Assembly (NCBI RefSeq): GCF_001766415.1
Contig: NZ_MKXO01000010.1
Coordinates: forward strand, 1-52,268
Reading direction: 5' to 3'
Source of the DNA: Exiguobacterium aurantiacum
Lineage (GTDB): Bacteria > Bacillota > Bacilli > Exiguobacteriales > Exiguobacteriaceae
Length of the DNA: 52,268 nucleotides
Part shown: one piece after another, positions 41,663 through 50,226 of the stretch
Layout: each line of letters starts with the position of its first letter
How positions within the stretch are numbered: position 1 is the stretch's first letter
Position numbers and translations under genes: made by a program
The notes under the pieces: generated by a model
Seen by the model: the letters and a program-made list of their open reading frames with translations, nothing else
Database searches by the model: none
Told to the model about the DNA's origin: nothing

Positions 41663-42844
41663 TTAGTGGTGCTTAATCCTTCTTAAAAAATAGAGCATCG
41701 GTAATAGCAACAGTGCTGACACCCCGAGCCCCCCTTGAATCGACGTATATAGGGCGACGAGGCCGATGAGTGGACCGCCGGCGACTTGGCCGAACGCATC
41801 GACTTGACCGAACATCGACAAAATCGTCGCCCGGCCCTTGGACGGGAGCCGCTCGTTCGTCATGACGCTCATGAGCGGATAATGCACGTTCCGAAGCGCG
41901 GCAATCGTCCAATACAACAAGACGGCCACAAAGAATTGTCCGACCCATGCGAACGCAAGCATCGTGAGGATGAGCAAAACGTTGAACCAAAACAATGTCG
42001 TCGCGTAGCGTCCTTTGATGTACGTCTCGACACCTTTGAGGACGAGCATGTTCAGTAAAAACGCAACGGCATAAAACAGGCCGAACCAATAGATGGCCGC
42101 TTGTTCTGACAACCGAAACGTATCGATCAAATGAGCGCCCCACAACCGGTCGAACCCTTCGCTCGCGAGTCCCCAGACGAGCGTGATGGCGGCCAACCCA
42201 ACGAGGATCGTATTGCCGCGGATATGGGCGTAGCCTTCTGCTACCGTCCGCTTCGCCTGAAGCAGATTTGAGGTGCCAGCTCGGGTGATCGGCTCAAACC
42301 TCGTTTCCGGGATTACTTTCCAGATGAGGAGCGCGAGTCCTATTAACAAACCTCCAGCGACGACAATCGTCGTTTGCACGGACGTCATTTCTGCGAATAG
42401 CACCGCTATCCCAATCCCGATAAAGCGACCGAGTGAACTGTACTGAGCGCCTCGTAAAAACACCTGTTCTAACTCCTGGTTCCCCATCTCATCGGCAATC
42501 CACGCCTGCTCGGCCCCGCTGATGAACGTCCAACCGATTCCCCACAGTGAAGAGGCGATTGCGATGGCCCAAAACTCTGGGATGCCGCCTTCTAACAAGT
42601 GGGCGGCCCCGATCAAACCGGTGCCGATGACAATCGACCGTTTGCGGCCGTACAAATCCGCGACGAGTCCCGTCGGCAGTTCGAACAGGAAAATCGATAC
42701 TTCTAAAATCGTGCCAATCAAGACGAGCTGCAGCGCGTTAAGCTCGGCGGTCGTCACGTAATAGATGGCGTTCAGCGTGAATACCATCTGGATGACAAGT
42801 GAGCGCGAACTCGTGACCATGTAATACAGTTGTTGAATCTTCAA
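41663..42844 (-). CDS. MFS transporter, drug-efflux-like
   Basis: A 393-residue 12-span major facilitator protein. GLVADLYGRKRSIVIG is the loop 2-3 motif (GxLaDxxGrkr), and FELPTGLVADL precedes it. It fits drug exporters of the DHA1 type, but the substrate cannot be read. Start: TTG 42844 is eight bases after CGGAGGA and begins KIQQLYYMVTS. The frame is open ten codons upstream, but those fall in the hairpin that carries this ribosome binding site. Expression is probably controlled by the leader peptide at 42906-42959. Confidence 0.84.
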   Translation of the reverse strand: MKIQQLYYMVTSSRSLVIQMVFTLNAIYYVTTAELNALQLVLIGTILEVSIFLFELPTGLVADLYGRKRSIVIGTGLIGAAHLLEGGIPEFWAIAIASSLWGIGWTFISGAEQAWIADEMGNQELEQVFLRGAQYSSLGRFIGIGIAVLFAEMTSVQTTIVVAGGLLIGLALLIWKVIPETRFEPITRAGTSNLLQAKRTVAEGYAHIRGNTILVGLAAITLVWGLASEGFDRLWGAHLIDTFRLSEQAAIYWFGLFYAVAFLLNMLVLKGVETYIKGRYATTLFWFNVLLILTMLAFAWVGQFFVAVLLYWTIAALRNVHYPLMSVMTNERLPSKGRATILSMFGQVDAFGQVAGGPLIGLVALYTSIQGGLGVSALLLLPMLYFLRRIKHH

Positions 42845-42852
42845 TTGGGTAG

Positions 42853-42925
42853 TCCTCCGATATGATTGTTCCAATACGGTGAATCATCGGAGGAGGTGGG
42901 CCAACTTATGAACGCACTTCCTCCG
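42853..42925 (-). promoter_or_regulatory. Translation attenuator of the MFS gene
   Basis: On the minus-strand mRNA three segments can pair in two exclusive ways: A, CGGAGGA in the leader ORF (42925-42919); B, TCCTCCG (42894-42888); and C, CGGAGGA, the ribosome binding site of the MFS gene (42859-42853). A:B extends to about 11 bp with one mismatch. B:C extends to 13 bp (TCCTCCGAT-GATT with AATCATATCGGAGGA, one 2-base bulge) and would hide the binding site. The pairings are seen in sequence; the switch is inferred. Confidence 0.65.
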
Positions 42926-42959
42926 GCAGGATGAATGTTTTAAATGTTTGGATTCGCAT
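42906..42959 (-). CDS. Leader peptide (17 aa) of the MFS transporter
   Basis: A 17-residue ORF, MRIQTFKTFILPEEVRS, with a strong site AAGGAGA nine bases before its ATG, and its own promoter 31 bases upstream. Its codons 12-14 contain segment A of the attenuator, and its stop lies 12 bases before segment B. The layout is that of drug-inducible resistance genes (erm, cat type), where a stalled ribosome on the leader changes the downstream fold. It has no close known relative that I recall. Confidence 0.65.
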   Translation of the reverse strand: MRIQTFKTFILPEEVRS

Positions 42960-42989
42960 GGCGTTCTCTCCTTAGTCGTTTATAAACTC

Positions 42990-43018
42990 AGTATATCAAG
43001 CCGGTTGACGCAACGTAA
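42990..43018 (-). promoter_or_regulatory. SigA promoter of the leader-MFS unit
   Basis: Minus-strand -35 TTACGT (43018-43013) and -10 TATACT (42995-42990) with 17-bp spacing. Confidence 0.55.
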
Positions 43019-43023
43019 ATCAC

Positions 43024-43057
43024 AAAAAAAGGCCAAGATCTCGAAAGATCTTGGCCT
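43024..43057 (-). terminator. Terminator of glmS
   Basis: AGGCCAAGATCT/AGATCTTGGCCT stem with T7 on the minus strand just after glmS. Confidence 0.9.
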
Positions 43058-43062
43058 ACTCT

Positions 43063-44859
43063 TTATTCTACAGTTACTGACTTCGCCAAGTTACGTGGCT
43101 TGTCGACATCACAGTCACGCGCGAGTGCAGCGTAATATGAGATGAGTTGAAGCGGGAGTACTGTTACGAGTGGTGTGAGCAACGGCTCGACACGCGGCAA
43201 GACGAATGAATCACTCTCGTGTTCCATGCCTTCCATCGAGATCGTACAGGCAACTGCGCCACGAGCGACAACTTCCTTGATGTTTCCACGAATGTTGAGG
43301 TGCGTGTTCGGTTGCGAGACGAGCGTGATGACCGGTGTGCCGTCTTCGATCAACGCGATCGGTCCGTGCTTGAGCTCACCGCCTGGGTAGCCTTCCGCTT
43401 GGATATACGAGATCTCTTTCAGCTTGAGCGCGCCTTCAAGACCAACGTATGAGTCCATCCCACGACCGAGGAAGAACGCGTTACGTGATTCTTTCAAGAA
43501 CTTTTCAGCCAACTGCTCAAAGATTTCTTTTTGAGCCATGACCGAGTCCATGATCGTCGCGATGCGAGCGAGTTCCGTCATGAGGTCGAACGGAAGCTTC
43601 TTCCCGTTCGCACGAGCGATGTCGTAAGCGAGGATCGCCAGCACGGCGATTTGCGCCGTGTAAGCTTTCGTCGATGCGACCGCGATCTCAGGGCCAGCAT
43701 GGAGGAGCATCGTCTCATTCGCTTCACGCGACAGCGTTGAACCGGCAACGTTCGTGAGTGTGAGCGCTTTGTAGCCGCGCTTCTTCACTTCGACGAGGAC
43801 GGCACGGCTGTCGGCCGTCTCACCTGATTGTGAGATGAAGAGGAACAATGGTTTCTCCGTGAGGAGCGGCATGTTGTAACCGAATTCTGACGCGACGTGC
43901 ACTTCTGTCGGCACACCAGCGACACGCTCGATCAATTGCTTGCCGACGAGACCAGCATGGTAACTCGTTCCACAAGCGACGATGTAGATGCGGTCGGCTT
44001 CCGAGACGAGCGAACGGACGCCTTCTGTGAGCTCGATGTCGCCATTGTCGTTCTGGTAGTGTTGGATGATGTTGCGGATGACGGCCGGTTGCTCGTCCAT
44101 CTCCTTCAACATGTAGTGCGCGTACGTGCCCTTCTCGATGTCTGACGCATCGATCTCGGCCGTGTACGGCGCGCGCTCGAGCACGTCGCCGTCGAGCGTC
44201 TTGATCGTCGCCGACTCACGTGTCAAGATGACGATCTCGCCGTCGTGGAGCTCGAGGTACTGGTCCGTCACTTGGAGCATCGCCATCGCGTCCGACGCGA
44301 CGACGTTGAACGTGCCATCACCAAGTCCGACGAGGAGCGGCGACTTGTTCTTACCGATATAGAGGCGTTCGCGGTCCTCTGAGTCGATCATCGCGATCGC
44401 GTACGAGCCGTGGAGCTCTGAGAGCGTCTTGCGGAACGCCAATTCGACGTCACCAAGCTCGACGAAGTTCTTCTCCATCAATTGAACGATGACTTCCGTG
44501 TCCGTCTCTGAGAGGAACGGCACGTCAAGCGTCGCCTTGATCTGCTCGTCGTTCTCGATGACGCCGTTGTGGACGAGCGTAAAGCGGCCCGTCGTGCTCT
44601 GGTGCGGGTGGGCGTTCGGTACGCTCGGTACCCCGTGTGTCGCCCAACGTGTGTGGCCGATTCCGATCAATCCGTCTACTTCTGCTGGGACGACTTCGCG
44701 TAGCGCAGCGATGCGACCGACTTCCTTATGAACGTTGACGTTATCGTGCATCAACGCAAGACCTGCCGAGTCATAACCGCGGTACTCGAGTTTCTCTAAA
44801 CCTTTGAGAAGGATTTCCTTCGCTCCGGTATTCCCAATCATTCCTACAATTCCACACAT
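43063..44859 (-). CDS. glmS: Glutamine-fructose-6-phosphate aminotransferase
   Basis: A 598-residue GlmS, which makes glucosamine-6-phosphate from fructose-6-phosphate and glutamine, the first step towards peptidoglycan and teichoic acid amino sugars. Cys2 (MCGIVGMIG) is the amidotransferase nucleophile, with HTRWATHG and HNGVIEN blocks. Two SIS domains follow ([40 protein letters not shown]), and the end NLAKSVTVE is the family's C-terminal loop. It is transcribed from its own promoter through a self-cleaving ribozyme that responds to the product. Confidence 0.97.
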   Translation of the reverse strand: MCGIVGMIGNTGAKEILLKGLEKLEYRGYDSAGLALMHDNVNVHKEVGRIAALREVVPAEVDGLIGIGHTRWATHGVPSVPNAHPHQSTTGRFTLVHNGVIENDEQIKATLDVPFLSETDTEVIVQLMEKNFVELGDVELAFRKTLSELHGSYAIAMIDSEDRERLYIGKNKSPLLVGLGDGTFNVVASDAMAMLQVTDQYLELHDGEIVILTRESATIKTLDGDVLERAPYTAEIDASDIEKGTYAHYMLKEMDEQPAVIRNIIQHYQNDNGDIELTEGVRSLVSEADRIYIVACGTSYHAGLVGKQLIERVAGVPTEVHVASEFGYNMPLLTEKPLFLFISQSGETADSRAVLVEVKKRGYKALTLTNVAGSTLSREANETMLLHAGPEIAVASTKAYTAQIAVLAILAYDIARANGKKLPFDLMTELARIATIMDSVMAQKEIFEQLAEKFLKESRNAFFLGRGMDSYVGLEGALKLKEISYIQAEGYPGGELKHGPIALIEDGTPVITLVSQPNTHLNIRGNIKEVVARGAVACTISMEGMEHESDSFVLPRVEPLLTPLVTVLPLQLISYYAALARDCDVDKPRNLAKSVTVE

Positions 44860-44919
44860 ACAAAAATCTCCTCTATATTCGATTTCTCGAAAAAGGAAAC
44901 GGGCTTTTTCAAAGAGCTG

Positions 44920-45060
44920 TCAATGCGCTCCCCTTTGGCCGTCCGGTCACCCGGACGTTTTGAGGGATTGCTTTTAGTCGTGACAGGCGACTAGGAGGCA
45001 TCCGCCGAAATCTCGATAACCTCCAACCTCGTCAACTCATAAAGAGTTCTGGCGCTTTCT
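44920..45060 (-). ncRNA. glmS ribozyme-riboswitch
   Basis: The 5' untranslated region holds the full glmS ribozyme: the cleavage-site region AGCGCCAGAACTC near 45056-45044, GTTGACGAGG, TTATCGAGATTTCGGCGGAT, GCCTCC, and further to ACGTCCGGGTGACCGGACG-type hairpin and a 3' domain. Cleavage should occur just before the G at 45055. Glucosamine-6-phosphate acts as the cofactor for self-cleavage, after which the mRNA is degraded. This also explains the long gap between glmM and glmS. Confidence 0.95.
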
Positions 45061-45099
45061 CGTACTTTGTGCCCCTCCGTTTCTAAGGTCACGCTCTTA

Positions 45100-45128
45100 A
45101 TAGTACAAATCACACCCCCATCCGTCAA
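45100..45128 (-). promoter_or_regulatory. SigA promoter of glmS
   Basis: Minus-strand -35 TTGACG (45128-45123) and -10 TACTAT (45105-45100), 17-bp spacing, about 40 bases before the ribozyme cleavage site. Confidence 0.65.
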
Positions 45129-45161
45129 GAAAATCAAATGATTTCACAGTGACAAAACGGA

Positions 45162-45193
45162 AACAAAAAGGGAACCCAAAATTGGATTCCCTT
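45162..45193 (-). terminator. Terminator after glmM
   Basis: AAGGGAA/TTCCCTT outer stem with CAAAATTG inner pairing and T5 on the minus strand. It ends the cdaA-cdaR-glmM operon before glmS. Confidence 0.75.
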
Positions 45194-45217
45194 GTGTTAT
45201 TCCCTGTTTCGACAAAA

Positions 45218-46576
45218 TTATCCTTCAACACCGTAATCTTCACGGACGACTTGAGCGATTTGTTCGACGTAACGGTCGCATTCTTCCTTCGTCGGCGCTT
45301 CAGCCATCACTCGAACGAGTGGCTCTGTACCTGATGCCCGGACGAGAATACGCCCGTTTCCGTTCATTTCAGCTTCCGCTTCTTGAATCGTTGTGAGCAC
45401 GCGCTCCCCTGTCATCGCATCCTGTTTATTCGTGACGCGAATGTTGACGAGCGTTTGTGGATAGACCGGCATTTCAGCTGCTAGTTCAGACAGCTTGCGT
45501 CCTGTCGTCTTCACGATTTGTGCGAGTTGGACACCCGAGAGCATCCCGTCGCCCGTCGTCGAGTAATCGAGGAAGATGAGATGACCCGACTGCTCGCCAC
45601 CGAGCGTGTAGTTATGCTTCTTCATCTCTTCGACGACGTAACGGTCACCAACAGCTGTTTGAAGAGCCGTCATACCTGCGTCTTCGACTGCTTTGTGGAA
45701 GCCAAGGTTACTCATGACTGTCGCGACAATCGTATTGTCTTTCAAACGACCTTTTTCGCTCAAGTATTTTCCGCAAATGTACATGATTTTATCGCCGTCG
45801 ACGATGTCGCCGTTCTCATCGATCGCGATCAAGCGGTCTCCGTCTCCGTCAAACGCAAGGCCCATGTCCGCTCCCTTTTCGCGAACGAATTGTGCCAAGT
45901 GTTCCGGATGTGTCGAGCCGACGCCTTCGTTAATGTTCAACCCGTTCGGCGAGTTCCCGATTGTCGAGACGTTCGCTTCAAGGTCAGCGAACAAGCGAGC
46001 CGCAAGGCCGCTCGTCGCGCCATGGGCACAGTCGAGGGCGATATGGAGACCATCGAGGTCCTCATCAACCGTCTGTTTCAAGAGTTGAAGGTACTTTTGT
46101 GCCCCTTCATAGTAGTCCGAGACGAATCCGAGATCTTTCCCTGTCGGACGCGGGAGTGTATCTTCCGCCGCGTCGAGAATCGTTTCGATCTCTGCTTCGG
46201 TCGCATCATCGAGCTTGAAACCGTCGCTACCGAAGAATTTGATGCCGTTGTCGGCAACCGGGTTATGTGAAGCTGAGATCATGACACCTGCTGTCGCGTC
46301 AAGCGACTTCGTCAAGTAAGCCACACCTGGTGTCGAGATGACACCGAGACGCATCACTTCCGCTCCGATTGACAAAAGACCTGCGATCAGTGCGCCTTCG
46401 AGCATATGACCTGAAATGCGTGTGTCACGCCCGATCAATACTTTCGGCTGTTCACCGGCTGGCAAGTGCTTCGATAACACGTAACCACCAATGCGTCCTA
46501 AACGATAAGCTAGTTCTGCTGTCAATTCTGAGTTCGCGACACCGCGGACCCCATCTGTTCCAAAATATTTACCCAT
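45218..46576 (-). CDS. glmM: Phosphoglucosamine mutase
   Basis: A 452-residue enzyme that converts glucosamine-6-phosphate to glucosamine-1-phosphate. The phosphoserine loop is ISASHNP (Ser103), the Mg2+ site [13 protein letters not shown], the sugar-binding loop GGEQSGH and the phosphate-binding [12 protein letters not shown]. All four domains are present. In other Bacilli GlmM binds and inhibits the neighbouring CdaA, and the gene order here keeps the three together. GTGAGGAAAC precedes the ATG. Confidence 0.97.
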   Translation of the reverse strand: MGKYFGTDGVRGVANSELTAELAYRLGRIGGYVLSKHLPAGEQPKVLIGRDTRISGHMLEGALIAGLLSIGAEVMRLGVISTPGVAYLTKSLDATAGVMISASHNPVADNGIKFFGSDGFKLDDATEAEIETILDAAEDTLPRPTGKDLGFVSDYYEGAQKYLQLLKQTVDEDLDGLHIALDCAHGATSGLAARLFADLEANVSTIGNSPNGLNINEGVGSTHPEHLAQFVREKGADMGLAFDGDGDRLIAIDENGDIVDGDKIMYICGKYLSEKGRLKDNTIVATVMSNLGFHKAVEDAGMTALQTAVGDRYVVEEMKKHNYTLGGEQSGHLIFLDYSTTGDGMLSGVQLAQIVKTTGRKLSELAAEMPVYPQTLVNIRVTNKQDAMTGERVLTTIQEAEAEMNGNGRILVRASGTEPLVRVMAEAPTKEECDRYVEQIAQVVREDYGVEG

Positions 46577-46611
46577 ATATTCGTTTCCTCACTTTTGTAT
46601 GATTGAACGTC

Positions 46612-47892
46612 TCATTGAAGCGAAGACGTTTCGGTTTGGTCTTCGACGCTCGTTAACTCGACGTCGATTGTTTTCGGCGAGACGACCGTCGCGCCTTTCG
46701 GTACTTCATAGTCTACATCGACCCCATGCAAACCACTCGGCAGACCCGTCAAATCTAGTGTCACACTGATGCTGTTCGACGTCACGCTCTCAAGGAGTGA
46801 TCGTTTACCTGACAATGTGACGCTGACGACTTCCGGTGCTTGAAGCGTATAGTTCGTCCGATCATAGCCTCTGACCGTGACAGGCACGGTTAAACGGATG
46901 CGTTCCGTCAATTCCCCGGTATCATCTCGCGTTTGATCATCCGCTCGGACGAGTAGCTGGACTTCCACTTGTTCGGCAGCGAGCGATGATGCGCCTTCCG
47001 GCAGGACAAGCTTCGCTGTCACTTTCCCCGTCTGATCGACGCCATCAAGGTCAATCGGCTCGGTCTCAACACGGTCTAGTGCATCGAGCACTTCGCGCGG
47101 TGCGAAAACACGGACTTCTGTTTCCTCTAACAACGTGTCAACGAGCCTGAATTTATCGGCAACTTCGCCGGTCGTGACAGCTTCAATCGGGAACACGGCA
47201 CTTTGTTCATAGACAGGAACCGTGACGTTGATGATATTCGGTTCGACCGTCACGTTAAGCGGGTTTCCGTTCGCGTCTAAAATCGTCGGCGGCACCTCAC
47301 GCGTGAACGTCTGATTTTGATTCGCCACATCGACGTTCAATGTGATTTCTTTTACGTTTTGAATCCGGCTTTCGCCACCAGACACTTTTACAGTCGCCGG
47401 TTCGATCTCTGCTTCTCCGACCACATACCCTTCCGGCAACTGGTCTTTATTTAACAAGTTGACCGAAACGGGCACTTCAACTGTCTGTTTGCGATCGATG
47501 TAAATTTCAACAGTGTCCCGCTCAAGCTTTACGTTGACGTCACCGCCGAAACCTCGTGCTTCCACCGGGACACGATGGAACCCAGTACCGAGGTTCGTTA
47601 AATCGACGAACACTTGATAATCTTTCACCAATTTTGTCATCGTCAAACTACTCGATGGACCTTGCAGCTCAACGTTCATCTCTTCCGGAACGTTGTACGC
47701 GACGTATTGTACTTCATCGAAAAATACTTCGACAGGAACGTCAAGCGACATCGAGCTTTGCCCGACAATCGGCAATGCATTTGTTGAATTGGTCGACGAG
47801 CTCGTCTCGGCGACCATAAAATAAAGAAGGATGGCCAAAGCAAGTGCGATGATGCGGAGAAACCATTTATGTTGTAACCACTGATCAATCAC
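46612..47892 (-). CDS. cdaR: CdaA regulatory protein (YbbR-domain)
   Basis: A 426-residue membrane-anchored protein: one N-terminal span (residues about 10-28, WFLRIIALALAILLYFMVA) and four extracytoplasmic YbbR domains. It modulates the diadenylate cyclase CdaA. The GTG start is immediately after the cdaA stop (TAAGTG), so the two are co-translated. The Gln- and Ser-rich end is short. Confidence 0.95.
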   Translation of the reverse strand: MIDQWLQHKWFLRIIALALAILLYFMVAETSSSTNSTNALPIVGQSSMSLDVPVEVFFDEVQYVAYNVPEEMNVELQGPSSSLTMTKLVKDYQVFVDLTNLGTGFHRVPVEARGFGGDVNVKLERDTVEIYIDRKQTVEVPVSVNLLNKDQLPEGYVVGEAEIEPATVKVSGGESRIQNVKEITLNVDVANQNQTFTREVPPTILDANGNPLNVTVEPNIINVTVPVYEQSAVFPIEAVTTGEVADKFRLVDTLLEETEVRVFAPREVLDALDRVETEPIDLDGVDQTGKVTAKLVLPEGASSLAAEQVEVQLLVRADDQTRDDTGELTERIRLTVPVTVRGYDRTNYTLQAPEVVSVTLSGKRSLLESVTSNSISVTLDLTGLPSGLHGVDVDYEVPKGATVVSPKTIDVELTSVEDQTETSSLQ

Positions 47893-48753
47893 TTACTTGT
47901 CCCCCCCTTTTTTATTAAAGAACGAGAGTGTCGTCTCTTTTTCTTCAATAACAAGTTCTTGGATCAACTTGTTGCGAAGTGCCTCCTCGTCTAGCTCGCG
48001 GTATAAACGTCCAGCAATCGCTAGAGATACCGCACCCGTCTCTTCTGAAACGGTGAGCGTCACGCTATCGGTCACTTCACTGACCCCGATCGCGGCCCGG
48101 TGTCTCGTCCCGAGCGCCTTATCGATGTGCGGGCTTTCCGAGAGCGGTAAATAACAAGCCGCCGCTGCAATTTTCCCGTCTTGGATAATCATCGCCCCAT
48201 CGTGAAGCGGTGTATTCGGAATAAATAAATTGATGATCAGTTGTGACGTGATGTGCGAGTCCATCCGGATACCGGTTTCAACGTATTCGTTCAATCCGGT
48301 ATCTCGTTCAATCGCGATCAACGCCCCAATTCGACGTTTCGACATGTACTGTGCCGAACTGACAATCGCTTCGATCATTTGTCGTTGCTTGTCCTCATCG
48401 CTCGTGCTCGTACGACCGAACAAATTGCTCGTTCGCCCTAAGTGCTCAAGCCCACGTCGAAGTTCTGGTTGGAAGATGATGATGATCCCAAGCAAACCAT
48501 ACGTGATCACTTGGTTCAGCAAGAACTGTAACGTCTTTAAACCAAAAAATCCGCTGAGGAACCAGCTGACGAGGATGATTGAAATCCCTTTTATCAGTTG
48601 GACCGCTTTTGTCCCACGGACGATCATCATCAGTTTATAGATGACGTACGTGACGACGACAATATCTAAAACGTCATTCAAATAATCGTACCAATGTACG
48701 TTCTCTGAAAGACTAAAAAATGATAAGATTGAAACCTTTTCAAGTAGCGGCAA
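47893..48753 (-). CDS. cdaA: Membrane-bound diadenylate cyclase
   Basis: A 286-residue enzyme making c-di-AMP from two ATP. Three membrane spans (within residues 28-93) are followed by the DAC domain with the catalytic DGA at 185-187 and GTRHRAAIG from 215. The YMSKRRIGALIAIERDTGL stretch is typical. c-di-AMP controls potassium, osmolytes and cell-wall homeostasis. TTG start, five bases after GGAGGGG; the N-terminus is about 17 residues longer than that of B. subtilis CdaA by my recollection. Operon with cdaR and glmM. Confidence 0.96.
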   Translation of the reverse strand: MPLLEKVSILSFFSLSENVHWYDYLNDVLDIVVVTYVIYKLMMIVRGTKAVQLIKGISIILVSWFLSGFFGLKTLQFLLNQVITYGLLGIIIIFQPELRRGLEHLGRTSNLFGRTSTSDEDKQRQMIEAIVSSAQYMSKRRIGALIAIERDTGLNEYVETGIRMDSHITSQLIINLFIPNTPLHDGAMIIQDGKIAAAACYLPLSESPHIDKALGTRHRAAIGVSEVTDSVTLTVSEETGAVSLAIAGRLYRELDEEALRNKLIQELVIEEKETTLSFFNKKGGDK

Positions 48754-48795
48754 ATGCTCCCCTCCTCAACTACCTAGCCAATTCGTGCAAGTTTC

Positions 48796-48804
48796 ATTAT
48801 ATCA
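48796..48804 (-). promoter_or_regulatory. Extended -10 promoter of cdaA operon
   Basis: Minus-strand TGATATAAT, a perfect -10 with the TGn extension and no clear -35. It lies between the rsiW terminator and cdaA. Confidence 0.6.
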
Positions 48805-48860
48805 TATTTCCCAAACGACGCATCGTTAGATGACAAAACGAAACCAGATTGAAACGAATG

Positions 48861-48883
48861 AAAAAAGACGCCCTGAGGCGCCT
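48861..48883 (-). terminator. Terminator after rsiW
   Basis: AGGCGCC/GGCGTCT stem (one mismatch) followed by T6 on the minus strand, four bases past the rsiW stop. It separates sigW-rsiW from cdaA. Confidence 0.7.
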
Positions 48884-48886
48884 CTC

Positions 48887-49522
48887 TTAAAGTATTTGTT
48901 TGATGGAGTACCAAACCCACTCAAAAATCTGCTCGATTTGTTCGAGCTCTCCGGTCACTTCACCCGCACTGGCCAAATAGGCTCGGCCGTGCACGGCTGT
49001 CGCATTGCCGTTGACGGTACCTTCGATCCGCAGGTCCCCACCTTGGACCGTAATGTCACGATCGACGATGACGTCTTTCGGTACGACGACCTCGTTCGCT
49101 GTGACAACGATTCCAGGTACTTTCGTGTACGTCATGGTTTCGGTAGACCCGTTCCATAAACCGAGTGTCGCGCTCGACATTAAACTAAAGAATAGTAAGG
49201 CCGCGACGAGTCCTGGATGCTTCCGGAACCAAGTCATCTGTTTCGAATGCGGTTTTCTCCGTGGCCGTGGACGGTCTTCAAGACGCACGACCGGTGTCGC
49301 CGGCGGAGACGTTTTCGCTTCAGGAATGGCCGCCATCACGCGCGCCGTAAAATCGTCTGATAGCTTAGGACGTGGAAGTGCTTTAAGTTCGGCATCTATT
49401 CGTTCGTACTGAAGGTACGCCTCGTATAAGGATTCGTCCTCTAGTAATTGACGTAATTCGTCAGATTCTTCGGGCAGGATGCCATCTTCCAAGTATTGTT
49501 GCAGTTTCTCTTCAGGAGTCAA
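48887..49522 (-). CDS. rsiW: Anti-sigma-W factor RsiW
   Basis: A 211-residue single-pass anti-sigma factor. Residues 1-60 are the cytoplasmic sigma-binding part, the span is about 103-121, and the outer part carries a beta-helix-like stretch (VIVDRDITVQGGDLRIEGTV) and LASAGEVTGELEQIEQIFEWVWY, which matches B. subtilis RsiW closely. The Ala184-Ser185 bond corresponds to the site I recall for PrsW cleavage. Unlike B. subtilis RsiW, the N-terminal domain has no HxxxCxxC zinc motif; there is no Cys in the protein at all. TTG start overlaps the sigW stop. Confidence 0.9.
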   Translation of the reverse strand: MTPEEKLQQYLEDGILPEESDELRQLLEDESLYEAYLQYERIDAELKALPRPKLSDDFTARVMAAIPEAKTSPPATPVVRLEDRPRPRRKPHSKQMTWFRKHPGLVAALLFFSLMSSATLGLWNGSTETMTYTKVPGIVVTANEVVVPKDVIVDRDITVQGGDLRIEGTVNGNATAVHGRAYLASAGEVTGELEQIEQIFEWVWYSIKQIL

Positions 49523-50097
49523 TTGAACCCCTCCCTGTTTTGAAAGATTGTTTTTAACATTTCTCTTCCCCGGAAGATCCTTGTTTTAACCGTTGCGACC
49601 GGCATATCGATCATGACGCTAATTTCTTTGAGCGACAAATCGTCCACATACTTGAGCAGTAACGGGATACGATATTTGTCCGGCAGTTGCTGGATTGCCT
49701 CATGCATTTCGCCTCGAATCTCGCGGTGAACGACTTGGGCGTCGGGTTGGGGGGCATCATCGGCCAAATGGTCTTGATAGGTGAGACCATCCGTGCCAGC
49801 GATTTCGGCATCCATCGAGTACTCCGGCTTTCGCTTTCGGAGACGGTCGATGGCGACGTTCGTGGCGATCCGATACAACCATGTCTTGAACTTATACTGC
49901 GGATCATACGTATCAATCCGGGTATATGCACGAATGAACGTCTCTTGGGCAGCATCCTCGGCTTCGCCACGATCGTATAAAATCTTAAAGGCGACGGCAA
50001 AGACACCATCCTTGTACAGTTCTACCAGCTCAGCAAACGAATCGTGATTCCCCGACCTTAATTCGTCTACTAAACGGGTGGTCAGCCGTTCCATCAA
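49519..50097 (-). CDS. sigW: RNA polymerase sigma factor SigW (ECF)
   Basis: A 192-residue ECF sigma factor: region 2 (FAELVELYKDGVFAVAFKIL...AAQETFIRAYTRIDTYDPQYKFKTWLYRIATN) and region 4 (LPDKYRIPLLLKYVDDLSLKEISVMIDMPVATVKTRIFRGREML). DAEIAGTDGLTYQDH between them is the SigW-type linker. It directs RNA polymerase to envelope-stress genes when RsiW is degraded. TTG 50097 is seven bases after AGGGG; an ATG follows directly as second codon and could be the start. The promoter at 50138-50164 is of its own type, so it autoregulates. Confidence 0.95.
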   Translation of the reverse strand: MMERLTTRLVDELRSGNHDSFAELVELYKDGVFAVAFKILYDRGEAEDAAQETFIRAYTRIDTYDPQYKFKTWLYRIATNVAIDRLRKRKPEYSMDAEIAGTDGLTYQDHLADDAPQPDAQVVHREIRGEMHEAIQQLPDKYRIPLLLKYVDDLSLKEISVMIDMPVATVKTRIFRGREMLKTIFQNREGFN

Positions 50098-50137
50098 TCC
50101 ACTTCCCCTCTCCGCAACCTATGCGGTCAATACATTA

Positions 50138-50164
50138 TACGTTCAGTTGTCTGATCAGGTTTCA
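50138..50164 (-). promoter_or_regulatory. SigW-type promoter of sigW-rsiW
   Basis: Minus-strand TGAAAC (50164-50159) and CGTA (50141-50138) with 17 bases between, followed by TAAT. The B. subtilis SigW consensus is TGAAAC-N16-CGTA, so the spacing is one base longer or the -10 is read as one base shifted. Confidence 0.8.
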
Positions 50165-50171
50165 CATCACA

Positions 50172-50217
50172 CAAAAAAAAGTTTCCAAACCCATTGTAAC
50201 AAACGGATTTGGAAACT
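50172..50217 (-). terminator. Terminator of arginase gene
   Basis: AGTTTCCAAA/TTTGGAAACT stem with a T8 run on the minus strand, between rocF and the sigW promoter. Confidence 0.85.
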
Positions 50218-50226
50218 GTAAGGCGA

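Noticed and set aside
45518-46270. 250-codon plus-strand ORF inside glmM
   Set aside because: glmM is complete and conserved on the other strand; this is a shadow.
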